From: Candidatus Rhodoferax randersensis
GTDB taxonomy: Bacteria > Pseudomonadota > Gammaproteobacteria > Burkholderiales > Burkholderiaceae_C
DNA length: 64,000 nt
Direction: 5' to 3'
Assembly (NCBI GenBank): GCA_016718155.1
Contig: JADKEH010000015.1
Location: forward strand, 1 to 64,000
Within the stretch, counting starts at the first letter, position 1. Every line of letters starts with the position of its first letter. Of this stretch, positions 7,282 to 17,154 are shown in pieces. The notes beneath the pieces are model-generated. The model made no database searches. It had not been told where the DNA came from and worked only from the letters and a program-made list of their open reading frames with translations. A program made the translations under genes and the position numbers.

Positions 7282-8835
7282 ATGACCCCTACCCGCCGCA
7301 CCGTACTCAAGGCAATTTCGCTGGCACCGACTGCAATGGCCGCCCACGGGATGGCATCCGCCGCCGCTGGCGCTGCGTCCCGGCTGGCGCTGGTCGTGGG
7401 CAACAATGCCTACACGTCGTCGCCGCTGGACAATGCCACCCATGACGCTCGCGCCATCGCCGAGGTGCTGCAGCGCGCCGGGTTCAGCGTTGACCTGAAG
7501 CTCGACACCACCCGGCAAACACTGATCGCCGCGATCGATGCATTTGGCAAGCGCGTGGCGGGGCCTGACATCGAGCTGGCCTTGTTCTATTACGCGGGCC
7601 ACGGGGTACAGATCGACTGGCGCAACTACTTGCTGCCGATCGATGTCGCGGTCAGGTCGGCCGACGACATCAAGGACCAATGCATCGATCTGGGTCGGCT
7701 GCTCGGTCACCTCTCCAAAGCCAAGGGCAAATCCCACGTGGTCATCCTCGACGCGTGTCGCAATAACCCGTTTGGCGCCAGCTACCGGCCCGCGCAAGCA
7801 GGCTTGAGCCAGTTTGACGCGCCGCCGGGTAGCCTGCTGGCCTATGCCACGGCGCCAGGACGCGTGGCGGCGGACAGCGGCCACGGCAAACACGGGCTCT
7901 ACACCGAGCACCTGCTGCGTGAATTGGCGGCACAGGAAACGCGGCTGGAAGACGCCCTCAAGCGCGTGCGCCTGAACGTTCGTCTGGCTTCGCGCGGCAG
8001 GCAGATTCCGTGGGAGTCGACCTCGCTGGAGAACGACATCTTCCTGTTCCCGGCGAGCACCAAGCTGACTGCCGAGGAACTGGAGAAGTTGTTTGAAGTC
8101 GAACTGGCAACCTGGACGCGGATCAAGGCCTCGAAGAACGCCGACGACTGGATCGCCTACCTGCGCCAGTATCCCAATGGCAAGTTCAGCGAGATCGCCC
8201 AGACCCGGCTTGGCCACATCCTTGCGCGCGCCGACCAGGCCCCGACCATGGCGGTGGATGCCCCCAACAGCCTGCCCCCAATCCATCCGCATTCAGCCGG
8301 CACCTATCCCCTGGGCCGCAAGTTCTCGGTGGGTGACCGGGCTCGCTATGTGCTGACGGACGCCTTGACCGGCGTCCAGATCGCCAACTATGGCCATCGC
8401 GTCACGCGCGTTGACGAGGACGCCGACCGCGTTGAGATCAACAATGGCCAGGTGATCCTGGACACCATGGGCAATCCTCTGAAGAAAGGGGTGGTCGAGT
8501 TTGACCCACCCCTGCAGGCCTTTCCCACCGAGCTGCAACTTGGCAAGAAGTGGACCGCCGCCTTCAAGCGAACCGAGGCTGGCGGGGTGAGCCACGGCTC
8601 CTACGACATGAAGGTGGTCAGCCGTGAGCGGCTCACGGTGGCCGCCGGGCAGTTTGACACCTTCAAGATCGAAGGGCACGGTTGGAGCCGCAGCAGCAAC
8701 GCACGGCTGGAAATCAACCTATGGGTGGTGCCGGGCCTCAATTTCAACGTGCGGCAAGAGTCGATGGCGCGCAACCGGTCCAGCATCCTCACCGCAGAAC
8801 GGACCGATCTGGTCGCGTTTGCGCAAAAGGCCTAG
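7282..8835 (+). CDS. Tat-exported metacaspase (peptidase C14 family)
   Basis: 517 aa. The start at 7282 gives a twin-arginine signal (TRRTVLKAISLAP) with a hydrophobic stretch to about residue 32, so the enzyme probably acts in the periplasm. The caspase domain spans ~34-265 and shows the His-Cys dyad: H107 in FYYAGHG and C159 in ILDACRNNP. After a linker with a short helical repeat region (TWTRIKASKNADDWIAYLR) comes a C-terminal beta-rich domain (~340-517) of no named family that I recognise. Substrates are unknown; prokaryotic metacaspases cleave after Arg/Lys. The end overlaps the convergent LysR gene by four bases. Confidence 0.88.
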   Translation: MTPTRRTVLKAISLAPTAMAAHGMASAAAGAASRLALVVGNNAYTSSPLDNATHDARAIAEVLQRAGFSVDLKLDTTRQTLIAAIDAFGKRVAGPDIELALFYYAGHGVQIDWRNYLLPIDVAVRSADDIKDQCIDLGRLLGHLSKAKGKSHVVILDACRNNPFGASYRPAQAGLSQFDAPPGSLLAYATAPGRVAADSGHGKHGLYTEHLLRELAAQETRLEDALKRVRLNVRLASRGRQIPWESTSLENDIFLFPASTKLTAEELEKLFEVELATWTRIKASKNADDWIAYLRQYPNGKFSEIAQTRLGHILARADQAPTMAVDAPNSLPPIHPHSAGTYPLGRKFSVGDRARYVLTDALTGVQIANYGHRVTRVDEDADRVEINNGQVILDTMGNPLKKGVVEFDPPLQAFPTELQLGKKWTAAFKRTEAGGVSHGSYDMKVVSRERLTVAAGQFDTFKIEGHGWSRSSNARLEINLWVVPGLNFNVRQESMARNRSSILTAERTDLVAFAQKA

Positions 8836-9794
8836 TCAGGCGCCCTCCCCGTGGCCTGCCGCGTCAGCGCTGCCTGCGCCAGCAGCCAGTCGCAAAAAGC
8901 GCGGATCTCCGGCCGATCGGCGCTGCGCGGCGCGACGATCAGCCAGTAGGCCATGGGTGAATCCAGTCGCATGCCGGGCAATATCTCCACCAAATCCCCC
9001 GAGGCCAGGCTGTCGGCCACCAGCGGCATGCGGGTCAGCGCCACCCCCTGCCCAGTGAGGGCGGCCTGGGCAATCTGGTGGGCGTAATTGAAGTAGAGCC
9101 AGCGCTTGGGCTCCAAGGTCTTGAAACCATGGTGGTCCAGCCAGCGCCGCCAGGTCAGCCACTGCAGGTTGTGCGTGCGGTGCGCATCGCTGGCTTCGAT
9201 CAGGGCGAAATGCACCAGGTCTTCGCCGCGCTTGAAGGCATGCCCGCTCTTGAGCAACCACGGGCTGGCCACCGGGGTGAGCTGCTCGCCAAACAAGCGC
9301 ACCGCATCAGACGGCACGTTGCCGGGCCGGGTGTAACGCAGGGCCAGGTCGATGTCGGTCGTTTCCAGGTCCACCGGCACGTCGGTGGCATCGATGCGGA
9401 TGTCGATGTCCGGGTGCGCGCTTTGAAACGCTTCCAGGCGCGGGATCAACCACATCGAGGCGAACGACGCCCAGGTGCTGATGGCCACGCTCTTGCGCCC
9501 GGCACTGCGCCGGATCAGGCGCACCGCGCTGTCCATGCGCTCCAGCGAGGGCAACACGGCGCGCAGCAACTGGGCGCCAGCGCTGGTCAGCTCCACCGCG
9601 CGGGTATGACGCAGGAACAGGCTGACGCCAATCTCCACCTCCAGCGCCTGAATCTGGCGGCTCACGGCGCTTTGCGTCAGCGACAGCTCCTCAGACGCCG
9701 CCCGAAAGTTCAAGTGCCGCGCCACCGCCTCGAAGGCCCGCAGGTGGCCGACCGCAATCGCGCGCGTGCGCAGGTGGTTTTCAGAGTGCTGCAT
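8832..9794 (-). CDS. LysR-family transcriptional regulator (GcvA-like)
   Basis: 320 aa with an N-terminal winged helix-turn-helix (about residues 16-75: LRAFEAVARHLNFRAASEEL, then LTQSAVSRQIQALE) and a periplasmic-binding-protein-like effector domain (about 105-310). The effector domain resembles the GcvA/AmpR branch (WASFASMWLIPRLEAF, DLALRYTRPG). It is divergent from the DUF2917 gene, with 133 bp between them, a common pairing in Comamonadaceae that suggests control of that gene and of itself. The gap holds an imperfect AATGAATG/CATTTCATT dyad and GGGTTAACCC (9879-9888). The effector is unknown. Confidence 0.9.
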   Translation of the reverse strand: MQHSENHLRTRAIAVGHLRAFEAVARHLNFRAASEELSLTQSAVSRQIQALEVEIGVSLFLRHTRAVELTSAGAQLLRAVLPSLERMDSAVRLIRRSAGRKSVAISTWASFASMWLIPRLEAFQSAHPDIDIRIDATDVPVDLETTDIDLALRYTRPGNVPSDAVRLFGEQLTPVASPWLLKSGHAFKRGEDLVHFALIEASDAHRTHNLQWLTWRRWLDHHGFKTLEPKRWLYFNYAHQIAQAALTGQGVALTRMPLVADSLASGDLVEILPGMRLDSPMAYWLIVAPRSADRPEIRAFCDWLLAQAALTRQATGRAPD

Positions 9795-9927
9795 GGTGGG
9801 GTGCCGGACCAGTGGACGGTGTCCTGATTAATGCTGAACTGGAATGAATGGTAGCGTTGCATTTCATTGGACGAAGCAGGGTTAACCCCCGATCATTCAG
9901 GTCTTAATCGCACCAAAGGAGCCTCCC

Positions 9928-10320
9928 ATGAACGCACCGCGCTTTCTGAAACTGTCCGCCCGCCGGGCCGCCAGTCCGGCTGACACCGCCTGGTCCCTGC
10001 CCCAGGGCCAGGCGACCAGTCTGCGGCCGCGCCAGGAAGCCACCCTGCAAGTCACCCAGGGCCATGTGTGGATCACCTTCGACGGCCCGCACAGCGGCCA
10101 CGGCAATGAGTCGGGTGACCATTTCCTGAGCAAGGGCGAGCAGTTGCTGGTGCGCGCTGGCCAGCGCCTGGTGTTGGAGCCGCTCGGCCAACCCGGCGCG
10201 CCTGCGGCGCGGCTTCACTGGGCCCCGCCGCGCACCACCAACCTGGCCTCCAATGCCCGACAATCGCGGCAAGGAGGTGCCTATGGGGTGCACGAAATGG
10301 CTTGTTGCGACGCTGTGTAG
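9928..10320 (+). CDS. DUF2917 domain-containing protein
   Basis: 130 aa, preceded by an AAAGGAG ribosome site. The core (about residues 20-100: WSLPQGQATSLRP, VTQGHVWITFDGP, GDHFLSKGEQLLV) matches the cupin-like DUF2917 family, small cytoplasmic proteins of unknown function usually found beside a LysR regulator, as here. The last ~25 residues (from about SNARQ) are atypical and overlap the next gene by 38 bases in another frame, so the true C-terminus may be shorter if a base was lost or gained nearby. Confidence 0.85.
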   Translation: MNAPRFLKLSARRAASPADTAWSLPQGQATSLRPRQEATLQVTQGHVWITFDGPHSGHGNESGDHFLSKGEQLLVRAGQRLVLEPLGQPGAPAARLHWAPPRTTNLASNARQSRQGGAYGVHEMACCDAV

Positions 10321-11853
10321 CACGGGCTTGCTGCTGGGCTGCGGTGGCGGTGGTGGCGACACGTCACCACCCGAGCCACCATGGCGTCGCGGCACGCTGC
10401 TGCAAAACCCGCCCCCACGTACCGCGTCGTGGTCCGCGGCGGCACTCAAGGCGCGCCTGAACGGCAGCAGCACCCGCGACCAGGCCCTGCTGGTGATGAC
10501 CGGCGACCCGGTCTGTGGCGTGGATGTGCACCACCTGCAGTACACCACCGTCGGTGGCGTGGAGGAGCGAACCACGGCCTCTGGCGCGTTGGATGGTTCC
10601 CACCGGCACCGACCCACGCTGCAGCGGCGCCCGACCGATGGTGTTGTACGCGCACGGCACCAACCCGGCCAAGCGCTACAACCTGGCCAGCCTGGCCGAT
10701 GACGGTAACCCCGCTTACGGCGAAAGCCTGCTGCTGGCGGCGTTCTACGCGGCCAGGGGCTACATCGTGGTGGCCCCGAATTACGCCGGCTACGACAGCT
10801 CGACCCTGCCCTACCACCCGTTCCTGGTGGCCGACCAACAATCCAGGACATGATTGACGGCTGGACTGCCCGCAACAACCGCGCTGCCTGCCGTCAGCAC
10901 GGCCGTGCGGTCCGGCGGCAAGTTGTTCCTGGCCGGCTATTCACAGGGTGGTTATGTTGCCATGGCCACCCATCGCGCCATGCAGCTGGCCGGCATCAGC
11001 GTGCGCGCCAGCGCGCCAATGTCGGGGCCGTACGCGCTGGCGGCTCAGACCGACGCGGCGTTTTACGGCCGCGTGCAATTTGGCAGCACGCTGTTTGGCG
11101 CCCTGCTGACCAGCAGCTACCAAAATGTCTATCGGAACATTTACAGCGCGCCCGGCGACATGTTTGAGCCCGCCTACGCAAGCGGCATCGAGTCCTTGTT
11201 GCCCGGCCCCGACGTCGCCACCTTGCTGGCCAGCGGCAAGTTGCCCGAGTACGCCTTGTTCTCCAGCACGCCGCCCACCGCGCCATCGGGCTCCGCGTTG
11301 CAGGCCCTGCTGGCCGCCAGCACCCCAGCGCATACCGGCACGGCCATGGACGCTGTGTATGCCATTGGCTTTGGCACCCACAACCTGTTGACCAACGGCG
11401 CGCGACGGGCCTACCTGGAGGACGCCTTGCTGCACCCGGACGGGGCAATACCAACGCCGGGCAACGGCCTGCCCGCAGCCACGCCGCAGCACCCCTTGCG
11501 GGTGGCGACCCGACTCAACGACCTGCGAGGCTGGAGCCCATCCGCCCCGGTGCTGCTGCTGTGGTGGCGAGACGATGCCACGGTGCCTTTTGCCCTCAAC
11601 AGCCGCGCGATGGGCGCCTGTGGTCAGGCTTGCCCAGCGGGCAGGTCGGCGTGCTCGATGTCGATTCGACCCAAGTGGCTTTGACGATCCTTTCCGGGCC
11701 GAGAAGCTCGGCTTTGCGGTGGTCAAGACTGCCATCATCGCGCAGGCCAGGTTATCGGGCCAAGACGCCAGCCTGGAGGTAGCGCGCAACTACCACGCGG
11801 GTCTGCTGCCGTTTTGTCACTCGGCCGCACGCACGTTTTTCGACCGGTTCTGA
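10283..11853 (+). pseudogene. Alpha/beta-hydrolase lipoprotein, interrupted by several frameshifts
   Basis: The ATG at 10283 has a strong AAGGAGGT site and a lipoprotein signal ending LLLGCGGG. The coding signal then moves between frames. The first frame runs to TTASGAL, where an extra G near 10591 shifts to MVPTGTDPRC...YAHGTNP. A local pair of shifts follows at about 10845-10865 (stop at 10851). Next comes the frame with nucleophile elbow GYSQGG and SAPMSGPYAL. Further shifts near 11612 and 11678 lead to SGFDDPFRAEK and the stop at 11853. The sum is one secreted hydrolase of ~510 aa of the secretory-lipase/prolyl-oligopeptidase type. As written it cannot be translated whole. It could be a decayed gene or an artefact of consensus errors. 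Confidence 0.75.
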
Positions 11854-11880
11854 CCCGGCGTCAACCCCGGCCGTGCCTTG

Positions 11881-14298
11881 TCAACTCGCGTTCTTGCGCC
11901 GCAACTTGGGTGTATCGGCCGCCTGGCAGGCCCGCCGATAGGCCTGTAGCGTCTTCTGGACGCGGCCCAGGATCGTCTCGGCCGCGTAGTCGCCCGCCAC
12001 TGTACCCATGCCGCTGGCGAAACCGGTCAGCAGCTCGATGCCATCGCTGGCCTGCTCGGCGGTGTAGATATGGAACAACCCCTCGCGCACCGCCTCGACC
12101 ACGTCGGGATCGAGCATCAGCTGGCGCCGGTTGCGATCGGGAATCAGCACGCCCTGGCTGCCATCCAGGCCAGCCGTGCGGCAAATGCGAAAGTAGCCTT
12201 CGATCTTCTCGTTGACACCACCAACCGGCAGCACCTCGCCATGCAGGTTCACGGCGCCCGTCACGGCAATGCCCTGCTTGAGCGGCAAACCCGCCAGGGA
12301 GGACAGCAGCACGAACAACTCCGCGCACGAAGCCGAGTCGCCCTCCACGCCCATGTACTCCTGCTCGAACACGATCGAGGCATTGAGCGCCAGCGGCGCG
12401 ATGTGCGCGAACAGGGCCGACAGGTAGCCGTGCAGGATCAGCACGCCCTTGTCGTGGATCGGGCCGGACATCTCGACCTCGCGCTCGATGTTGAGCAGCC
12501 CTCGCTGCCGGCAAAGGTGCGCGCCGTGATGCGCACCGGAAACCCAAAACGGTAGTCGCCCAGGTCGATCTGGGTCAGGCCATTGAGCTGGCCCACCTTG
12601 TCGCCGCGCAGGGTCATCAGCCGGTCGCCATCGGTAATGGTTTCCTGCAGGCGCTGGTCGGGGTAGTCATGGCGCTGCTTGCGCGCAAGCAGCGCCGCCT
12701 GCACATCGCGCGCCTCCACCAGCGTGCCGGCGCGCGCGCGGCACAAGGCGGCGCTCTCCATCACCAGCGCCTCGGTGCTGGCGAAGATCGCGCTTTGGCG
12801 CGTCTGGTCGTCCACCTCGCGGTGCGAGTCCTCCAGCAGGCTGGCCACGGCCGCGGCCGAAAAATGCGGCAAGCCGAGACGCTTGCAGACGTGGGCGACA
12901 AACACCCCGCAGGCACTGTAGGTCTGCTCGGTGGAGGTGAAGCTCTCGGCAAAGTCCACCTTGACGCGAAAACGCCGCCCAAACTCCGGGTCGGCCTCCT
13001 GCAATTCGTAATACTGCTCGATGGAGCCGACCAGCACGATCTTGACCTCCAGGTCAACCGCCTCGGGCTCCAGCGATACCGAGGCGATCGGGGCAATCAT
13101 CGGACAGGGTTCTTCAATCTGCAGGCGTCCGTTGCGCAGGAAGCGCCGCAGCTTCTCCCACACCACCTCATCGGTCAACAAATCGCGCAAGTGCAGCATC
13201 AAAGAAACCGCCATGCGCATTGAGCAGGCTGCCGGCACGGATGCGGGAGAAGTCGGTCACCAGCGCGTCCTCTTCAGGCTGGTACTCGATGCTGCCAAAC
13301 AGGGTGCGAAACGAGGGGTTGTTCTCGATGATCACCGGCGCGCCCCGCATCGCGCCGTTGTCCACCAGCAGGTTCACCCGGTAGCGCGCCAGGACGGTCA
13401 GCAATGCCGCCTGACGAGCCTCGTCGTCCGTGTCGGAGACCTCGAACCACTCCAGGTTCTCCAGCACATCGTGCTGGACTTGTTCCAGGTAGGCGCCGAG
13501 CTTGACCGAATCCTTGATCTGCTTCTTGAGACCGATGCGAATGGCCTGGATCTCACGCTCCAGCACTGGCTTCACGATCTGGCGGCGCAGCGTCGCCAGG
13601 CCCTCGTTCATGACCCGCTCCATGGGCCGGGTCTTGTCCAGAAAGCGCGTGATCTCGTCACGCAGCTCCTGCTCGGCCTGGTCGATCTGAACGCGCCGCT
13701 CCTTGGGCAGCGAGCGTGCCTCGGCCTCGGTCAAGGCATTGCCCTTGTCACCCAGCAGGGTGAACACCAGGTGCCCGTTCTCGCGGTACAGGGCAAAGCT
13801 GCGCGCTTCGGCAAACGCATCCAACTCTGCATAGGCCCGGGCTTCCTCGATCTTGTAGGCCTTCTCGATGCGCTCGCTCTCGGTCTTGAACTCCTGGCCA
13901 CCCAGTCGCTCGGGGATGTCTTTTGCAGGGTCTTGCACATTTGCGCCATCAGTTGGCGCAACTCGCGGCCCTGCCCGGGCGGCATGCGCAGCGCACGCGG
14001 CTTCTCGGGGGCATCGAAGTTGTGCAGGTAACACAGGTCGGGTGGCACGGGTTTGTTGGCCGCCACCGACAACATTTCCTGGCGCATCAGAGAAGCGCGA
14101 CCACTGCCCACCTCGCCCAGCACAAACAGGTTGTAGTCAGGCTGCTCCATGCCCAGCCCGAAGCGCGCGGCGGTCTGGGCGCGCTCTGACCGATCCAGGG
14201 CAGGGCAAATGCACCAGTTCGAAGGTATCTGAAAAACCCAGCGATGGCGGGTGGATGGTGACGCGCAAATCGTCGGGGGCAAGGCTTGAGATGGACAT
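11881..14298 (-). pseudogene. Lon-like (S16, LonB-type) ATP-dependent protease, interrupted by frameshifts
   Basis: Homologous segments follow each other on the minus strand in different frames. MSISSLAPDD (ATG at 14298) leads to a P-loop-like segment (LFVLGEVGSGRASLM), then a helical insert (13170-13930, with EFKTESERIEKAYKIEEAR and NNPSFRTLFGSIEY). An AAA C-terminal part follows (12500-13210, with KIVLVGSIEQYYELQ), then the protease domain (11881-12470). The catalytic serine (GVEGDSASCAE) and lysine (GGVNEKIEGYF) are intact. Shifts lie near 14215, 13930, 13210 and 12490. The intact product would be ~800 aa, the size of the AAA/Lon-S16 family that lacks the classic Lon N-domain. Every segment is well conserved, so sequencing error is as likely as decay. 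Confidence 0.75.
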
Positions 14299-14387
14299 GG
14301 TTGAGTCCATTGTCATGCAAAACCGGCGCGCCAACCGTGCTGACTGACATGGGCTCTCGCTCACCTTGCATCATGCAAGGGCACCGC

Positions 14388-14524
14388 CATTGCGAGCCTC
14401 CAGTTCCGGGTCTGAACTGCACACGGACCTTGAACCAGTGTCGTCATCGCGAGCCTCCCGAATCCGGACCAACACCGCACACGGATTTTGAACCTGATGG
14501 CGTCACTGCGAGCGTAGCGCGGCA
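14388..14524. repeat. Dispersed repeat block R1 (CATTGCGAGCC type)
   Basis: Contains CATTGCGAGCCTCCAGTTCC...CACACGGACCTTGAACC, matching 28906-28954 with two differences over 49 bases. A second, diverged unit follows and ends GCGTCACTGCGAGCGTAGCGCGGCAGC. Its right edge runs straight into the coding sequence of the truncated LLM oxidoreductase. Confidence 0.8.
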
Positions 14525-15357
14525 GCAGCGCCGCCACGGCGGTGCTGATTGGCCATGTGGCCGGCGGCACATCGACGATCCGGGTCGGCGCGGGCGGCAT
14601 CATGCTGCCCAACCATTCGCCACTGGTGATTGCCGAACAGTTTGGCACGCTGGCGTCGCTCTACCCTGGGCGCATCGACCTCGGGCTGGGACGCGCACCT
14701 GGCTCCGACCCGGTCACGGCGCGCGCGCTGCGCCGCAACCTGGCCTCGGACCCGGACGAGTTCCCCCGTGATGTGGTCGAGTTGATGGACTACTTCTCGG
14801 CCAGTTCCAAAGGCCCCGTGCACGCGGTGCCCGGCCAGGGCATCAACGTGCCGATCTGGATTCTGGGCTCCAGCCTGTTCGGCTCACAACTTGCAGCCGC
14901 GCTGGGCCTGCCCTATGCCTTTGCCTCCCACTTTGCGCCGCAGCAGATGATGCAGGCCATCGCGCTGTACCGCGCCAACTTTCGTCCGTCGGCGCAGTTG
15001 GCCAAACTGTATGTGATGCTGGGCTTCAATGTGTTCGCCGCCGACAGTGACGAGCAGGCGGCCCTGCTGGCCACGTCCATGCAACAGGCCTTTGTCAACC
15101 TGCGCAGCGGTCGCCCGGCGCGCCTGCCCCCGCCAGTGGCCGATTACCCCAAGCTGGTCGGCCCGGCTGAGCGCGCCTTGCTAGACAGTGTCATGTCTTG
15201 TGCCGCGATCGGCGCGCCCGACACCGTGCGTGCCAGTCTGAACGCCTTCATCGCGCGCACCGGCGCGGATGAACTGATGATCACCTCGCAGATCTTCGAC
15301 CACGCCGCGCGGCTGCGCTCGTACGAAATCACGGCTGGTCTGTTTCAGGCGGGCTGA
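14524..15357 (+). pseudogene. LLM-class flavin-dependent oxidoreductase, N-terminus lost at a repeat
   Basis: Open in one frame from the repeat edge to the stop at 15357 (~277 codons). The first recognisable residues are SSAATAVLIGHVAGGTSTIRVG, which in bacterial-luciferase-like monooxygenases of this type (usually ~330 aa) follow roughly 55-60 residues of the TIM barrel. Those residues, including the first strand and the RYWLAEHH-like flavin region, are absent; dispersed repeat R1 takes their place. The remaining barrel (GRIDLGLGRAPGSDP, YAFASHFAP) is well preserved. A GTG at 14542 could begin a shortened product, but without the first strand it should not be an active enzyme. Convergent with yciH. 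Confidence 0.8.
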
Positions 15358-15720
15358 TCAGCCGCCCGCGCGTTTGACGACGTAGCCCTGGGCCTTGAGC
15401 AACTCGACCACACGGTCGCAATGGTCGCCCTGCACCTCAATCACGCCATCCTTGACGGTACCGCCCGAGCCACAGGCAGTCTTCAACTGCTTGCCCAATT
15501 GCTGCAGGGCCATGGCATCCAGCGCCACACCCTTGACCAGCGTTACCGCCTTACCGCCCCGGCCCTTGCTCTCCCGCGACACCCGCACCACACCATCGCC
15601 TGCCGCATTGGCCTGTTTCGCGCCGCATTGGCACTGAGCCAGCGGCTGGCGGCAGCCGGGGCACATGCGACCGGAGTCGGTGGAATAGACCAGGCCACAG
15701 CTGGGTTTATTGGGCTTCAT
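15358..15720 (-). CDS. yciH: SUI1-family translation initiation factor-like protein YciH
   Basis: 120 aa. The N-terminus is a zinc-ribbon-like stretch (CGLVYSTDSGRMCPGC...CQC) and the C-terminal ~70 residues form the SUI1/eIF1 fold (VSRESKGRGGKAVTLVKGV, then LKTACGSGGTVKDGVIEVQGDH). E. coli YciH influences start-codon discrimination but is dispensable. The length is usual. The stop codon directly abuts the stop of the convergent truncated LLM gene. Confidence 0.92.
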   Translation of the reverse strand: MKPNKPSCGLVYSTDSGRMCPGCRQPLAQCQCGAKQANAAGDGVVRVSRESKGRGGKAVTLVKGVALDAMALQQLGKQLKTACGSGGTVKDGVIEVQGDHCDRVVELLKAQGYVVKRAGG

Positions 15721-15742
15721 CGGCGTGTACTTTGGTCTGGTC

Positions 15743-15997
15743 TCAATCAGGCTTGAATTCGGCCTCGAACTTGACCGCGTCGGCGGCCAGCTCGAAGGTC
15801 ACCAGTTGCCCCATCTTGCGATCGGCCAGCCGGTGCGCCGCGAACAGGCTGTATTTACCCCTCAGATAGAAACAGGGCAGGTCAATCAGGGCATAGGGAA
15901 AGGGTACAAACACCTGGTGCTCGAAGATCTCGCGGTGCACATTCTTGGGCGACGGGAACAGGGTGTAAGCGTCGGTGTGGATAGATCGTTCTGACAT
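15743..15997 (-). CDS. Hypothetical protein, 84 aa
   Basis: I do not recognise a family. It is a small soluble protein with one Cys, aromatic-rich in the middle (FVPFPYALIDLPCFYLRGKYSLF) and acidic at the C-terminus (AADAVKFEAEFKPD), ending 22 bases before yciH on the same strand. Composition is normal for the window and the start context is unremarkable, so it may be cotranscribed with yciH. Confidence 0.6.
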   Translation of the reverse strand: MSERSIHTDAYTLFPSPKNVHREIFEHQVFVPFPYALIDLPCFYLRGKYSLFAAHRLADRKMGQLVTFELAADAVKFEAEFKPD

Positions 15998-16086
15998 GGT
16001 GCGAAGCGCGGTAAAGTGGTGGGTGCTTCAACCGGATTGAAGCACGGATTTGCGCACCGCCAACGCTTGACAGAAGGAACCTCACC

Positions 16087-16331
16087 ATGACCCGGCACAA
16101 CGACCCTTCACACCCAGAGTGGGGCGGACTGCCAAGGTGCTGCCCCTGATCCGCGGTGGCAACCTGGACGCCGCGCTGGCCCAGATCAAGGTGGCGCCCA
16201 GCGTCAAGGACCTCAAGCAATTGCAGACCACGCTGGCTGCCGCCAAACTCAAGCCACAGCCCGTGGTGGACGTGGCCATCGCCGACCAGATCGACGCCCT
16301 GCTGGGCTCGCGCTTGCATCGCTCGCCCTAA
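16087..16331 (+). CDS. Small conserved-looking protein, probably with a 1-base frameshift near its start
   Basis: An ATG at 16087 with a GAAGGA site begins MTRHNDP but meets a stop after 20 codons. The adjacent frame carries a clear coding signal: FTPRVGRTAKVLPLIRGGN, then DAALAQIKVAPSVKDLKQL, ending LGSRLHRSP at 16331. Loss of one base in the CCC at 16104-16106 would join them into an ~80-aa helical protein. Without an error, translation could begin at the GTG at 16119 (70 aa). No function is known to me. Confidence 0.5.
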
Positions 16332-16332
16332 G

Positions 16333-16404
16333 CCTGCCGCTGGGCCGCCCCAAGGCAGGTTGCGCCCCCTTGGGGGGCAGCGAGGACACGCAGTGCCGAG
16401 CGTG
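16333..16404. terminator. Intergenic hairpin element between convergent genes (likely bidirectional terminator)
   Basis: Contains CCTGCC...GGCAGG (16333-16359) and a strong GCCCCC-TT-GGGGGC stem (16364-16378). It sits between the small gene ending at 16331 and kdpE ending at 16410. The core GGGCCGCCCCAAG is shared with the leader cassettes in front of livF (40027-40096) and tctB (54409-54478), so it belongs to a dispersed family. There is no U-tract, so termination efficiency is uncertain. Confidence 0.45.
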
Positions 16405-16409
16405 GGGGC

Positions 16410-17126
16410 TTAAGCCTCCACCAGCAGCCGGTATCCCACCGCCGTCTCGGTGAGCAAGTGGCGGGGCTGAGCCGGATCGGCTTCGAGTTTCTGTCGCAGA
16501 TGACCCATGTAGATGCGCAGGTAATGGCTGTGTTCAGAGTGTGCAGGCCCCCACACTTCGCGCAACAACTGCCGGTGCGTCATGACCCGCCCGGCGTTGG
16601 CAACCAACACCGTCAGCAGGCGGTACTCGATGGGGGTGAGGTGCACCTCGGCACCGGCGCGGCGAACGATACGGACCTGACGATTGACTTCCACGTCGCC
16701 AAACCGGAACACCGTGTCACGCTCACTCGCAGCGCCGTTGTGCGGATCGCCTGACGCGACACGGGGACGGCGCAGATTGGCACGCACCCTTGCCAACAGC
16801 TCGCCCACTCCGAAGGGCTTGGTCAGGTAGTCGTCCGCGCCCGCATCCAGTGCGGCGATCTTGTCAGCCTCGTCGGTGCGGGCTGACAGCACCACGATGG
16901 GAACGTTCGACCAGCCGCGCACGTCCCGAATCAGGTCCAGACCATTGCCATCGGGCAGGCCCAGATCCACCACCAGCAAATCCGGCTTGCGGGTTCCGGC
17001 GTCCAGCAAACCACGTTTGGCGGTATCGGCTTCATGGACCTGCCAGCCCTCCGCCTCCAGCGCGGCACGCACAAAGCGGCGAATCTGGGGCTCGTCTTCG
17101 ATCAGAACAGCTACGGGTGCTGGCAT
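16410..17126 (-). CDS. kdpE: KdpE, response regulator of the K+ transport operon
   Basis: 238 aa OmpR/PhoB-type regulator. The receiver domain (1-120) has the acidic pair LIEDE, the phospho-acceptor aspartate in LLVVDLGLPDG, T/S in VVLSAR and the conserved K in YLTKPF. The winged-helix domain (~140-236) shows HLTPIEYRLL and HSHYLRIYMGHLRQKLE, characteristic of KdpE. It is the last gene of the kdp locus, separated from kdpD by ~330 bp of dispersed repeats, so it may not be fully cotranscribed with it. A matching KdpE-like box lies upstream of the first kdp gene. Confidence 0.95.
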   Translation of the reverse strand: MPAPVAVLIEDEPQIRRFVRAALEAEGWQVHEADTAKRGLLDAGTRKPDLLVVDLGLPDGNGLDLIRDVRGWSNVPIVVLSARTDEADKIAALDAGADDYLTKPFGVGELLARVRANLRRPRVASGDPHNGAASERDTVFRFGDVEVNRQVRIVRRAGAEVHLTPIEYRLLTVLVANAGRVMTHRQLLREVWGPAHSEHSHYLRIYMGHLRQKLEADPAQPRHLLTETAVGYRLLVEA

Positions 17127-17154
17127 GCGGGATTATTGCTACTTCCAGAACCAC

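Noticed and set aside
9879..9888. GGGTTAACCC palindrome in the LysR/DUF2917 gap
   Set aside because: Too short to call an operator; LysR sites are usually longer T-N11-A dyads. Noted only in the LysR entry.
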